This document shows positions 1 to 9,300 of a stretch of 61,606 nucleotides of DNA, in pieces. The first letter of the stretch is position 1. Each line of letters starts with the position of its first letter. Origin of the DNA: Gyrodactylus bullatarudis (Eukaryota; Platyhelminthes; Monogenea; Gyrodactylidea; Gyrodactylidae); NCBI GenBank assembly GCA_012064415.1, contig SSNU01000253.1:1-61606 (forward strand), written 5' to 3'. A program made the translations under genes and the position numbers. The notes below the pieces were generated by a model. The model was not told the origin of the DNA, searched no databases, and saw only the letters and a program-made list of their open reading frames with translations.

Positions 1-1258
1 GATTCTTTCAATCTCTAAAGATTGATAATTATTTATATCGTATAACAGAGGAAATAGATAATCAAAATGACTTAAAACTAAGCATTTATAGGCTTTTAGT
101 TTAAGTACTATAGATTTGGAGAATTTTCGAATAGTTTTTAAAAAGTAAAAGATCTTTTTAAAATTTGAATAATGGTTAATTTTTAATTTTGAATCTATAC
201 TGAAACCCAGATCAAAAGTAAAGGAGACAATTTCTCCAGGAAGTAGAAGCGATTCAAGGAGGGTTGCAGGGAGACCCAATGGGATTTGCATTTATCTCTG
301 TTTAGACAGAGCCCCATGGACTCGAGTGAATCTTTTAGAGAGTAGAAGTAGTGGTTGATTTTTAATATACCAAGGGAGTTTCTCACCTTGAAGACGAATT
401 TAATATCGTCTGTAAATTTAAAGAGAGCACCCTCAGTACTCTCTGGGAGCTGAATATCAGCGAAGCAAAGGTTAAAGAGAAGCGGACCGATGGTTGACCC
501 TTGTGGAACACCCGAGTTGATGGGTTGTATATCACTGGAGAAGGAGTTATATGCAACATATTGGCTTCTATTGGCTAGAAGGTTGAGGGTCAAGTTAATG
601 ATATATGGATCAATTTTATTTTCAATAAGCTTATTTCTGATAAACGAAAATTTTAATTTATCGAAAGCTTTGAAAATATCAATATAAAAAACAATGGAAG
701 TTTCTTTAGATTTTAAGAGAGGTTTAGTGTAGTTTAAAAATTCTAACAAGTTAGAGGAGGTACTCTTACTAGATAGGAACCCATGTTGGGATTTATCAGG
801 AAAGGGGTGGGACAGATTAGTAAATATTTCTTTGGTTAAAAAACGATCGATAATGGACAAGAATATATTGAGTGAAGATATGGGACGCAGATCAGATAGG
901 TTGGAGTAGCTCTTTTAGGAATCGGCGTGATTTTAATGGTAAGCCAATCATCAGGTATGAAATTGGAAGCGATGCAACGGTTTATGAAACTGACTAAAGA
1001 TATTAAAAATTTACTAGGCATGGCTTTTAAAAGTGAAAAGGAGTTGAAATGTGAGTCAAGACGGTGCAATTGTCAAAAATATCGTATAAGTCATTTAGAG
1101 AAATAAACGGTGCAGCTTGAGTCACAGGTAGAAATTCAATATGTTCAAGTTTGTTAAAATTACTGGGGAAATAGTTGTTTATAAGCTTGGCGAATATCTC
1201 ATTGGAGAAGGCCGTAAAATTACTTATACTTGAAAGTTTGTTGATGTTAAGGAGTTTG
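1..1258 (-). pseudogene. Non-LTR (LINE) reverse transcriptase relic
   Basis: Read on the minus strand this is a decayed reverse transcriptase of a non-LTR retrotransposon. From about 1258 down to 1070 it resembles the region before the RT domain. About 1069-836 gives the segment with PDDWLTIKITPIPK. About 860-195 gives the palm with YIDIFKAFDKL, SGVPQGSTIGPLLFNL and the catalytic box FTDDIKF, where the usual A or V before DD is T. From 195 to base 1 a third frame continues with LGFSIDSKL, so the relic runs off the left edge. At least three frameshifts separate these pieces. Recognition rests on the motif order; the clade (CR1/L2/Jockey-like) is a guess. Confidence 0.85.
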
Positions 1259-1259
1259 C

Positions 1260-1325
1260 GCTATGTTAACCGGGTTAGAGTCTGAAGAGACCCGGCGAAA
1301 TGTAACTTTTATATCACTCAGATAT
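1260..1325 (+). ncRNA. Candidate type I hammerhead ribozyme (Penelope pseudo-LTR remnant)
   Basis: The core CTGAAGA (1282-1288, fits CUGANGA) is followed by 8 nt and GAAA (1297-1300). A15.1 at 1300 starts a 6-bp stem III (1300-1305 with 1309-1314, one G-U, loop 1306-1308). It ends in ATC with predicted cleavage after C1315. ACTC (1316-1319) then pairs with GAGT (1278-1281) as stem I. The weak point is helix II: the 8-nt linker GACCCGGC forms almost no stem. A competing hairpin, CCGGGT (1270-1275) with ACCCGG (1290-1295), is possible. The same core recurs in the Penelope-like element at 4169-5126. Confidence 0.5.
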
Positions 1326-1384
1326 ACACTTTTTGTTCTCTAATCTTCCATATGACTTTAGAATTTAGCATAATAAGTTTATAA

Positions 1385-2320
1385 TCAAATTTTTTCATTA
1401 AATTTATAATTTTGATACCATTCGGTAATTTCATCAGCTTCTATTATCATAGAATCGTCATCTTCATTAGCTAAGCTATTTTCAAGTAATGTGCTTATTT
1501 CCATAACTTCGTCATTAATTTCCTTTCGATTAACAGGTTCACAGCCAATCAAATATCTTATTCTATCATTATCAATAGCGGCTTCATGATGTGGTTTTAT
1601 TCCAGAAATTATAATTGCTTCTGAATAAGATTGTTCTTCCATGGTGATATCTATATCTGTTGTGAAAATAATATGGTTTGGATTTACTATCGCATAAGCG
1701 ATAATTAGGGTAATTCCTGCGTTGAATCCAACATTTCTTACATTATCATCAGGAATTCTTTTTTGCAATAGATCATTGATTTTATCCATTTCAAACACAA
1801 CCGTTTTTTCCTCATTAATTGCCTTTTTTAATTCTTTGTTAATTTCGGATATAGTTGAAGAATATAAATGATTATCGATCAAGTGCAATAATGCTGAAGA
1901 TAAGGCCCTTAAAAAAGAATTACCTCCAGTTTGTTGAAATATAAACTTGAAAGTATCCATGAAAGTTTTAATCAAAGTGGTACTGTTTCTCGCATTAATA
2001 ATAAAATAGTTCAGATCAATTAGAAAATAATAGGAAAGTATTCTTCTCGCATAAACTGTATCAATGGGGGATTTTTGGATTGAAAAAAATTTCCAGTAAT
2101 TGAAAACTGTCGACCTATTTACTATTTCTCTGAGATATGATTTGATAAGAAGATTTTCTAATCTGTCTATCATTTCCAATAGTTTTGAGATCAATGCAGT
2201 ATAATTTCTTGAAGATAATTCCTTCACTATATCCTTAGTAATGTGATTTAAAAATATAGTCTCCTTTAGTTCCAAATTCCATATTTTTTCTTTTTTAATT
2301 TGCATTTGAATGAAACTCAT
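1385..2320 (-). CDS. Orphan 311-residue protein, unrecognised
   Basis: A single uninterrupted reading frame from an ATG at 2320 to a stop at 1385, with no intron needed. I do not recognise the family. The first two thirds look alpha-helical and rich in Leu, Ile and Lys. A more mixed stretch (residues about 205-262) includes GITLIIAYAIVNPNHIIFTT and is followed by an acidic, Asp/Glu-rich tail from about residue 265. There is no obvious signal peptide and no clear membrane segment. It lies between transposon debris on both sides, so it could be a host gene, a domesticated element or a captured sequence. Being the only long intact frame in the first 6 kb argues that it is or was recently functional. 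Confidence 0.6.
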   Translation of the reverse strand: MSFIQMQIKKEKIWNLELKETIFLNHITKDIVKELSSRNYTALISKLLEMIDRLENLLIKSYLREIVNRSTVFNYWKFFSIQKSPIDTVYARRILSYYFLIDLNYFIINARNSTTLIKTFMDTFKFIFQQTGGNSFLRALSSALLHLIDNHLYSSTISEINKELKKAINEEKTVVFEMDKINDLLQKRIPDDNVRNVGFNAGITLIIAYAIVNPNHIIFTTDIDITMEEQSYSEAIIISGIKPHHEAAIDNDRIRYLIGCEPVNRKEINDEVMEISTLLENSLANEDDDSMIIEADEITEWYQNYKFNEKI

Positions 2321-2999
2321 CCTTTAGTAGAAAAAGTTGGAGTAATTATATTGAATTCATAGAGAATAACTGCGTCGAATTGATATTGCATAGATTATTC
2401 AGAGCTAGGTTAAATTCATCACGGACGTTTTCACATCTCTCTCATGCACTAATAGCATGTTAGTAATAATCAGTTTTATTTTATTGTAAAAAATTTCCTA
2501 GCAACTTCTTCTCCGATCGAGCATAATTATAACTTTAGACATCAATCCTATAAAAAATCTTTTCTACTCTCATCTTATGAATCAATCAATAATAAGTATA
2601 AAATTTACGACTGTGATAATCCTAAATGTTTAAAATCTATTATGCAGCATATTCGTAAGAAGATAGATTATACTCATTCTCTCCTTTATCCAGATCTTCA
2701 CTAAAAACCAGAATGATTCTTTGAAATTATTTATTAGATTTATATTTTATTATGTTCTAATAACATCCAAATAACTTTGAACCATTTCCCTATGTACTCA
2801 TTTTAATTCATTTTAAATACAGATTATTTTCTAACAAAAATAATTTCATCTAGGTATCATTCAATAGAGAATTTTTCTATGAATCGAATGGTCTTGATTT
2901 GAAAACATATATTATGTAAAATAAGTCGTAAATTATTAATATTAGAAGTGACTCACATATTAATTCGACCACTACACTATTCACTGAATACTAAATAAT
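2321..2999. other. Intergenic, nothing recognised
   Basis: AT-rich DNA upstream of the orphan gene. I see no coding pattern, RNA gene or clear inverted repeat. It may hold the promoter of the 1385-2320 gene. Confidence 0.5.
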
Positions 3000-3004
3000 A
3001 CCAG

Positions 3005-3370
3005 TTTATATGTACCCATCGAAACCAGCTGTTAAGATCTTCCAACAGACTATAGATACAGTTTTAAATACTCATCCATGTCGTTCGACGATATCCTAGT
3101 TTAGGGTATTGATGAACAGATTCTATGGAATCATACCCTCTATGTCGTCTTCTTCATCAGAATTCAAATTAAATCTAGAAAAGTTGGAATTCTGCAAAGA
3201 AACAGTCGAGTTCCTTGGTTTCGTCCTCAACATAATCCTGACTTTCTGAAACTTCGTAGTTCCACAAGCCAAAGCGATCGAGAAAGCATTAGCCGATTGT
3301 TTCCAATTGGCATTTTTCGATCTCAAACTAAATACTCTGGTGACCGCTGATGCAGAGGCACGATGACGCC
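3005..3370 (+). pseudogene. Ty3/gypsy-type pol relic (RT to RNase H)
   Basis: Plus-strand frames give FQQTIDTVLNTHP, then FDDILV (the YxDD box, here FDD) at about 3088-3105 after a shift. The original frame resumes with FKLNLEKLEFCKETVEFLGF around 3165-3225, then PQAKAIEKAL and a possible RNase H start LVTADA near 3340. This motif order (helix before the active site, active site, then LNLxKCxF and V-FLG) is that of Ty3/gypsy reverse transcriptase. Several stops and shifts make it dead. No LTRs were seen nearby. Confidence 0.75.
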
Positions 3371-3724
3371 TCGTTTGCCTTTAAAAGAGCCTCCATGCAA
3401 CACAGCAAATATACCCTCAGATTCAAAAAGAATAACTCACTATTTTTAACAAGGTTCAAAAATTCGAACAGACTACAAAGTTTGTAGTACAAACCATTAT
3501 TGGATATATTTAGTCCTAGGACAGAATAAATTACCTCCAAAAGCGAAACCTTATTCTTGGCCACCAGGAGACCGTCCTGATTTTTTTATTAATCTGTTGT
3601 CTTAAGTCGTTCTGGAATTAGTCTTGGCCGAGGGTTTGATGCTGACGCTAATAGGACGATTTTCTTGATTAAATTGTTACCCATAAGCTGAGTGTTATAG
3701 TTCACCCAACTTATCAAAGTCATA

Positions 3725-3775
3725 GCCCAAAACGTCTAGTCTTCTTACTTGCGCAACGCCAATATCCTAGTCCTT
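3725..3775 (+). repeat. Short repeat shared with 14640-14690 (inverted)
   Basis: The stretch with ACGTCTAGTCTTCTTACTTG followed by ATATCCTAGTC a few bases later recurs on the opposite strand at about 14640-14690, inside the last YIF1 intron. About 38 of some 45 bases agree. It is probably a leftover of one dispersed element; which one is not clear. Confidence 0.55.
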
Positions 3776-4224
3776 ATTAGAAAGATTTTATTATAATCCT
3801 TATTATCATGATAAAAATCGATGTAATATATATAGTTTATTGGTTTGATTTTGAAATTATCCAGTAAAAGATATAATGTAATAAAATAGTTCTTGATTTC
3901 ATTAAATAACAGTTACCAGATTTGAATTTGGTAGTTAAATGTATTTTAGATGATTTGTACTGGGGGGGGGGTTAAATCTCTTCATGGACAATGGGCATAG
4001 AATCATTTCTGAAATTAGAGAAAAAAATTAATTAATGCCCTGACAAATATGGATTTTTCAACAAAATTTAGTAAAATAAAGGCCAAATAAAAAGTTGAGT
4101 TCAAGAAAATTTTATCTCAATTAAAATAGAGATTTGAACGATAATATTGGCGAACTTCATCAAGAATATTTTCGTTTGGATCTAAACTCATGAGGAAGGT
4201 TTAGAGAAAACAAGCGTTTATTAT

Positions 4225-4275
4225 AGTGATAAACTTCATATTTCGCCGGGTCTCTTCAGACTCTACCCCGGTAAC
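4225..4275 (-). ncRNA. Candidate hammerhead ribozyme in left inverted end
   Basis: An exact copy, in reverse orientation, of the motif in the right end. TTTC (4241-4244) is GAAA and TCTTCAG (4253-4259) is CTGAAGA on the minus strand. It points away from the element's coding sense, as expected for an inverted pseudo-LTR. Confidence 0.45.
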
Positions 4276-4344
4276 GTTTATATGCTTTTACAATGCAAAT
4301 ATTTTGAGGCCTTCCATTGGTCCATCTATTAATTTTGTTTCAGC

Positions 4345-4903
4345 TTTGAATAGCGCAGTTCAACATCATATCAAGGATACAGGTCACAGCGTAGATGCTT
4401 CCAACTTCAAGATCCTCTACCAAGTAACCCGAGTGAATCCTGTAATGTGAAGCAGACAAATCTTGGGTGCGCAGAAGGTCACTTTATTACCAAGTTGAAG
4501 CCAGATTTGTGTGTCCAAAAGGATCTTGCGAGAAAATTGGGCTTCAAAGGCCGAGATGTTCATATTAAGAGTAAGCAAATTGAGAAAATAGGCAGAATTC
4601 TCAAACCTACGATTGGATCTCCTATCCAATCTTTCACACAAAAGGAAACAAGAAGTCATAATGAAAATAACGAGAAGTCGGCTGTAGCCAATAATTAACC
4701 AGTTCTAGTTCCTAGCAGTGCTCCAGAAACGGTTACGGAGTTGGATACAAATGAAATCAAAGAGAAGTCAACGATAGTTGATAATCCAATTATGTCCCAA
4801 CCTGTAATTATTGAAAAGAAAAGTTGTGAAAAAGCAAAAAGAAAACGACGTAGAGACAGTCGGCAACAAACAATTGATCGCTTAGTGAAGAGACGAAAGT
4901 AGC
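4345..4903 (+). pseudogene. GIY-YIG endonuclease C-terminus of Penelope-like element
   Basis: A broken coding remnant. The first frame reads through the helix-rich second half of the GIY-YIG domain (TGHSVDASNFKI, ending before VNPVM). It then shifts by one near 4446 to GHFITKLKPDLCVQKD, the usual end of the domain with its conserved glutamate-containing helix (AEGHF). After a TAA at 4696 the frame continues with a Lys/Arg-rich tail ending at about 4903. No cysteine-rich or RT part is present. The assignment is by motif; no search was run. Confidence 0.65.
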
Positions 4904-5019
4904 TAATTATGATCAGTGTTCCTACCGAACCCCCCTCCCCACAATTCAAAGCTGAAACAAAATTAATAGATGGACCAATGGAAGGCCTCAAAATATTTGC
5001 ATTGTAAAAGCATATAAAC

Positions 5020-5075
5020 GTTACCGGGGTAGAGTCTGAAGAGACCCGGCGAAATATGAAGTTTATCACTATAAT
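5020..5075 (+). ncRNA. Candidate hammerhead ribozyme in right inverted end
   Basis: CTGAAGA (5036-5042), an 8-nt linker and GAAA (5051-5054). Stem III has 3 bp (5054-5056 with 5064-5066) plus weak extensions. The cleavage triplet is ATC ending at 5067. Stem I is AGT (5033-5035) with ACT (5068-5070). It has the same sense as the endonuclease remnant. Helix II is very weak, as in the copy at 1260-1325, so activity is uncertain. Confidence 0.5.
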
Positions 5076-5274
5076 AAACGCTTGTTTTCTCTAAACCTTC
5101 CTCATGAGTTTAGATCCAAACGAAAAATAGTGATTAATTTTAGTTATACAGTGATGGAAAAATAAAAGTCTGCAAATTATAAATATCAATCCCTTATAAT
5201 TACAGAATAAAATTCGGGGTCATAAGCTTTCTTATTTCGTTGAACGTATCTAGTTATTGTTGACTAAGAACCAT

Positions 5275-5400
5275 GCCTAGTTGTTAGAGAAAGCAAGTAT
5301 ATTTTTTAGTAATATATCGCCAGGTCTCTTCAGACTCTATCACATTTATATATTATTACAATGCGTCGGATTTAATGTCTTCCAATGGTCTATTTCATAG
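5275..5400 (-). repeat. Diverged solo Penelope pseudo-LTR with decayed hammerhead
   Basis: This matches the 183-bp inverted end of the neighbouring element imperfectly, including TCTCTTCAGACTCTA and the following TTCCAATGGTC segment. On the minus strand it keeps CTGAAGA, but GAAA has become GATA. That should kill catalysis if this is a hammerhead. Confidence 0.6.
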
Positions 5401-6314
5401 TTGAGCATAATACCAAGAATGACGATTTGTCTACAACTGTATTTCATTTACAAATTTTTTCTATAAAATAATTCTTTTGATCAGAAAATCAACTTTTTAA
5501 TACTAGTGCATACTTTATCTTGAACTCAAAATGTAATGGTTATTAGAGCTCGATGAAAATTTCAGATCTTGAAAAGTTTTTGAGAGAAAATCGATATGGT
5601 ATTGTAGATTACTTTAAGATTTTAATAGTCTCTTAAAATCGTTTCCCTACGTTCCGAGAATGATTTTAGTACTAACATTGAAATATTGTTCGCGGGTTTG
5701 GATTTTCGTGATACTTAAACAAAGATTCCTAATTTTGTTTAAAAATCATTTTTAAAATTTGTTTCAATAAGAAAAGTTTATAAATTAATTAGCCAATTAG
5801 TGTTAATGAGATTAATCAGCAGTTATTCAAAAAATAGAGATCAATGAATACTGCTTCAATATCATTGGTTGAAAAAATAATCGAATGTTATTGGTCAGTG
5901 CAATTAGGAATAAATGGGTATAAATTTGAAAAAATAGAAGGCCTCATCCATCAAATTGACTGTATTCTTGATTCTATACAAATTTCATTGGTGTGATTAT
6001 CAAAAAGAAACAAATGTACTTTTATCAAGGCTAGGCGATGAGCTCTTAAGAAATTAAAGCATTTAACCAAATGTAGTTCTTAAGGGTGCTATTCAAGATT
6101 AGATTGATTTGAAAAAACTACTTTTCATACCAATTATGACTTCCTTATATAATAAAAGCTAGTTCGATTTTATAAAAGAAAAGGATTATCATATCTAAAA
6201 CTTGTGCAATGAAATAAAATAAAATTTGGATAGTTCTCTTTTTTCATTGGTTCTCGAAATGAAGTAATTTTATTGACTTAAAAGATTAGTAATAAAAATC
6301 CAAGTGGATAAAAC
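5401..6314. other. Intergenic, nothing recognised
   Basis: AT-rich spacer between the Penelope debris and the 3' end of the first phosphodiesterase gene. No frame, RNA gene or strong inverted repeat was seen. It could hold a further 3' exon of that gene if its terminal TAA context is really a splice donor. Confidence 0.45.
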
Positions 6315-9300
6315 TTACTCAAGATTGTCATTTCTGCGTCTCTTGTTGATAATGGCCAATAAAATGACAGCAACAACGACAATAACGCTAAGAATAATGG
6401 CGAATATAATCCTACCAGAAATTATTATATTCTGAGCGTCACATTTATCCAGGCACAAGTTTAAATCCTCAAAATCTGCATATTTGAATGCGCAAATATG
6501 TTTGCATCGGCAAAATGAATCCTTAGAAGGGACGTTAGCACACGAGCCTTCTCGATGAGTGTAGCCCAATTCCGAATTCCAGTATTGACTCCAAGTATGC
6601 TGAAAAAGAACATTTAGAGCATGAATATCGGGGTCAAAATCTGATTGAGCTAATAAGAGGAATTCAATTGATATGCAACACAATATAAAGCTCTGCTCTC
6701 AATGAATTTGGGAATTCATGATTTTTACAAAAATCTCATTTTTTCATCAAGGTATCGAAATTTTTGGAAGATTTTTTGGTAACTGATTCAAAATGTACAC
6801 TGTTACTGATTTGAGAAAAAAACACCATTTACTTGCGAAAGTCTCCTTACTATTTTTCGATCATTTTTACTGCTTGAAAATTAATAAACTAGGGTGATCC
6901 AAGATCATTTCAAAATGAAGGGTTTTTTCAAAAAAATGAATAAGAGTAATTATTTTCTTTGTCTAATGATGATCCTGAAAAATAACGTTTGATTCCTCTC
7001 AAACCTTGAAATCAACAACTCAAAGTTTAAAAAAATTTAGAAATCATACCTTCTCGAATTTTAAAATGTCTCTAAAATTTTCCAAAAAAGAACTTTTTTC
7101 AAATTTTTTTTTCTCAAATCAGTAAGTGTACATTTTGAATCAGTTACCAAAAAAACTTTCAAAAATTTCGATACCTTGATGAAAAAATTAGGTTTTTGTA
7201 AAAATCATGAATTCTCAAACTCATCGAGAATAGCTTGAGAATATTCAAAAATTTAGCTATTCCACAGTGAGCACTCATATTTTGTACTCGGCTGAAATAC
7301 TCAGTTATAGATCAGTTTTTCACATTGAGTCCAACGGGGCCCTTTATTTTGGATGAAAAATCATTTGCGATCAGCAGCAAGATCTGTATTTTTTAAGATC
7401 TAGGCTCAGTTTTATTGGGACAAAAATGCTATTTTAAATTGCCATCTAGATAAATGTTTTCCGATCAAATAAAACTTTTGAATGACAAGACTTCAAAGTC
7501 AAATTTAGGTCGTTTTCATTCATATTTTAAAAATCATTCTTGTTATCATTCGATAGAGAATTACCTGCTGATTACGCTTTCATTTTTTGGTACCTTTCTT
7601 TTGTGATGAGTTATCGAATTTCCAAGTTTCTAAAATTTCTATAAATCATACATCACAAATAGGGGAAGGGGTAGACATGCAATCTATAGGAATTTGTCAT
7701 TTGACTTGTGTCTACTGTACCATGTATATATTGTTGGTAGATTACATCCTATCATCAATGATATCAAAGAGCGATCTAAAACTGAGTTTTTCAGCCAGGT
7801 ACAGAAAAATTCTTTCTTTAGTTCCACAGTGTTCTCGATGGATTTATGATTTTTTAGACAAATTTAAATTTTTCATCGAGGTCTCAAAATATTTCAATGA
7901 TTTTCGGCATAATTTTGCCAGTTTAAGAGAAGAAATTAGTAAAAACGTTAACGCCATTTTTTTTTATTTTTAAAAGAACCTTCAATTTGAAATTATCTTG
8001 GATAATCCTAATTTATTAATTTTAAAGCAGTGAAACTCTGATACGATACTTCAGTGGAAAGAGCGTTAAATTTAGCATCAGATTAGCTCCCCAAACCTGA
8101 TCATTTCATCTCGGAACATATTTTAATTAATCTATTTATCCAAAAACTTTTGCTAATTATGCAAGAAATTTTACTGTTTACGAGCTCATTCCGTTTTATA
8201 ATTTAAAAAATTATTTTTTTCTATGAATCCGGAGAAAACTGTTGAGTTTTTTGTGAAAATAGTAAATTCTCATCTTCATGTCAATTAGCTTTAGATAGTC
8301 AAGTACCTTCTTCAGTGGGATGAGACGCTTGTACTCTCAACTCTCTTTAATTAATATCAAACAAAAAAATTTTCTCAGTGGAAGTTTTTGAAAAAAAAAA
8401 AAGATAAATTAAATAAAAGTATTACTTGATAGTCTTCATATTTCTCGAAATCATTCACAATTTCCAAGAGGGTTTCTGGGGATAATATAGTTTTATTGTA
8501 GCGCTCTAAAAAGTTGTAGTCATACTTCCAGCCCTGATTGATGCTCTCTGGTGAAGATATATTGAGAATATATTGATGATAATTGATAATTTTGTTGGTG
8601 ATAGAATTGAAGACAAATTTCCTGAGACGTGGGTTGAAAGCTCCAAAATCATGGAAGTGAAAGGGTGATACTGATGGAGCTAAGAGGAACATGCTTTCTG
8701 CGATTTCTGTTAGAAATAAATTATTAAAATTGAACATTTCAAAGAAAGTATATTAGTCTCTCATAAGCTATTGTTTATTGTATTTGGTTGTTTAGAGCTC
8801 GAATTTAAGATCAGACTAGATAAATTTCTAGAGTGAAAAAAAAGATCCCAAATTCAACTGATAAAACAAACATTTCCGAGTCTCAAGTATACCTCTCAGT
8901 AGAGTTATTTGAAAAAGTTACTTGTTACCATGAAGTACATACACGAATAAGCCTTTATTTCGAGTTGAGACATGTAAAGATACGTTTTTGTCTAGGATAA
9001 TTTAAAGACAAATTAAATTAACAAAAGATTGGTTATTATTATGTTGTCAGACTTAAGAATAAAGCTCTCAAGAGAACTAGATTTATGAAAACTCGCTGAA
9101 TTTGTAGAGATCAATAGTAAACTTTAATCTTGAAAAGTTTGCATATTATCGAGTCAAAAATCTTTAATTGTTATGATCAAAGTTTTTTTCGGGCTGCTGA
9201 ATATATATTTATCACGGGTTATGCAGTTTAATAAAACTAAGATTGTTTATCTTTTATATGTTTTTCCAAGTACTGATTGTACTGTAATACTTTTCATAAT

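Larger units (their letters stand above)
4169..5126 (+). mobile_element. Penelope-like element fragment with perfect 183-bp inverted ends
   Basis: The ends 4169-4351 and 4944-5126 are exact reverse complements over 183 bp, by direct reading. The 592-bp interior encodes, on the plus strand, the C-terminal part of a GIY-YIG endonuclease as found behind the RT of Penelope-like elements. It shows AVQHHIKDTGHSVDASNFKI, then GHFITKLKPDLCVQKD, then a basic tail KRKRRRDSRQQTIDRLVKRR. A frameshift near 4446 and a TAA at 4696 break the frame; after the TAA the same frame runs on to about 4903. The RT domain itself is absent, so this is a 5'-truncated copy. Inverted pseudo-LTRs and hammerhead ribozymes are both reported features of Penelope-like elements. 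Confidence 0.7.

Noticed and set aside
490..687. Plus-strand open frame
   Set aside because: Lies opposite the reverse transcriptase palm and has no coding character of its own.
3123..3564. Two minus-strand open frames
   Set aside because: They are shadows of the plus-strand Ty3/gypsy pol relic, which has recognisable RT motifs.
3961..3970. Run of ten G
   Set aside because: An isolated homopolymer; likely slippage or an assembly artefact, no structure built on it.
4226..4351. N-terminal extension of the endonuclease frame through the left inverted end, also mirrored at 4944-5069
   Set aside because: The identical peptide at both ends is a by-product of the inverted repeat being open in that frame, not a shared protein domain.
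7587..7973. 128-codon frame in the phosphodiesterase 1 intron
   Set aside because: Low-complexity AT-rich sequence with no motif; no plausible splice links; probably chance.
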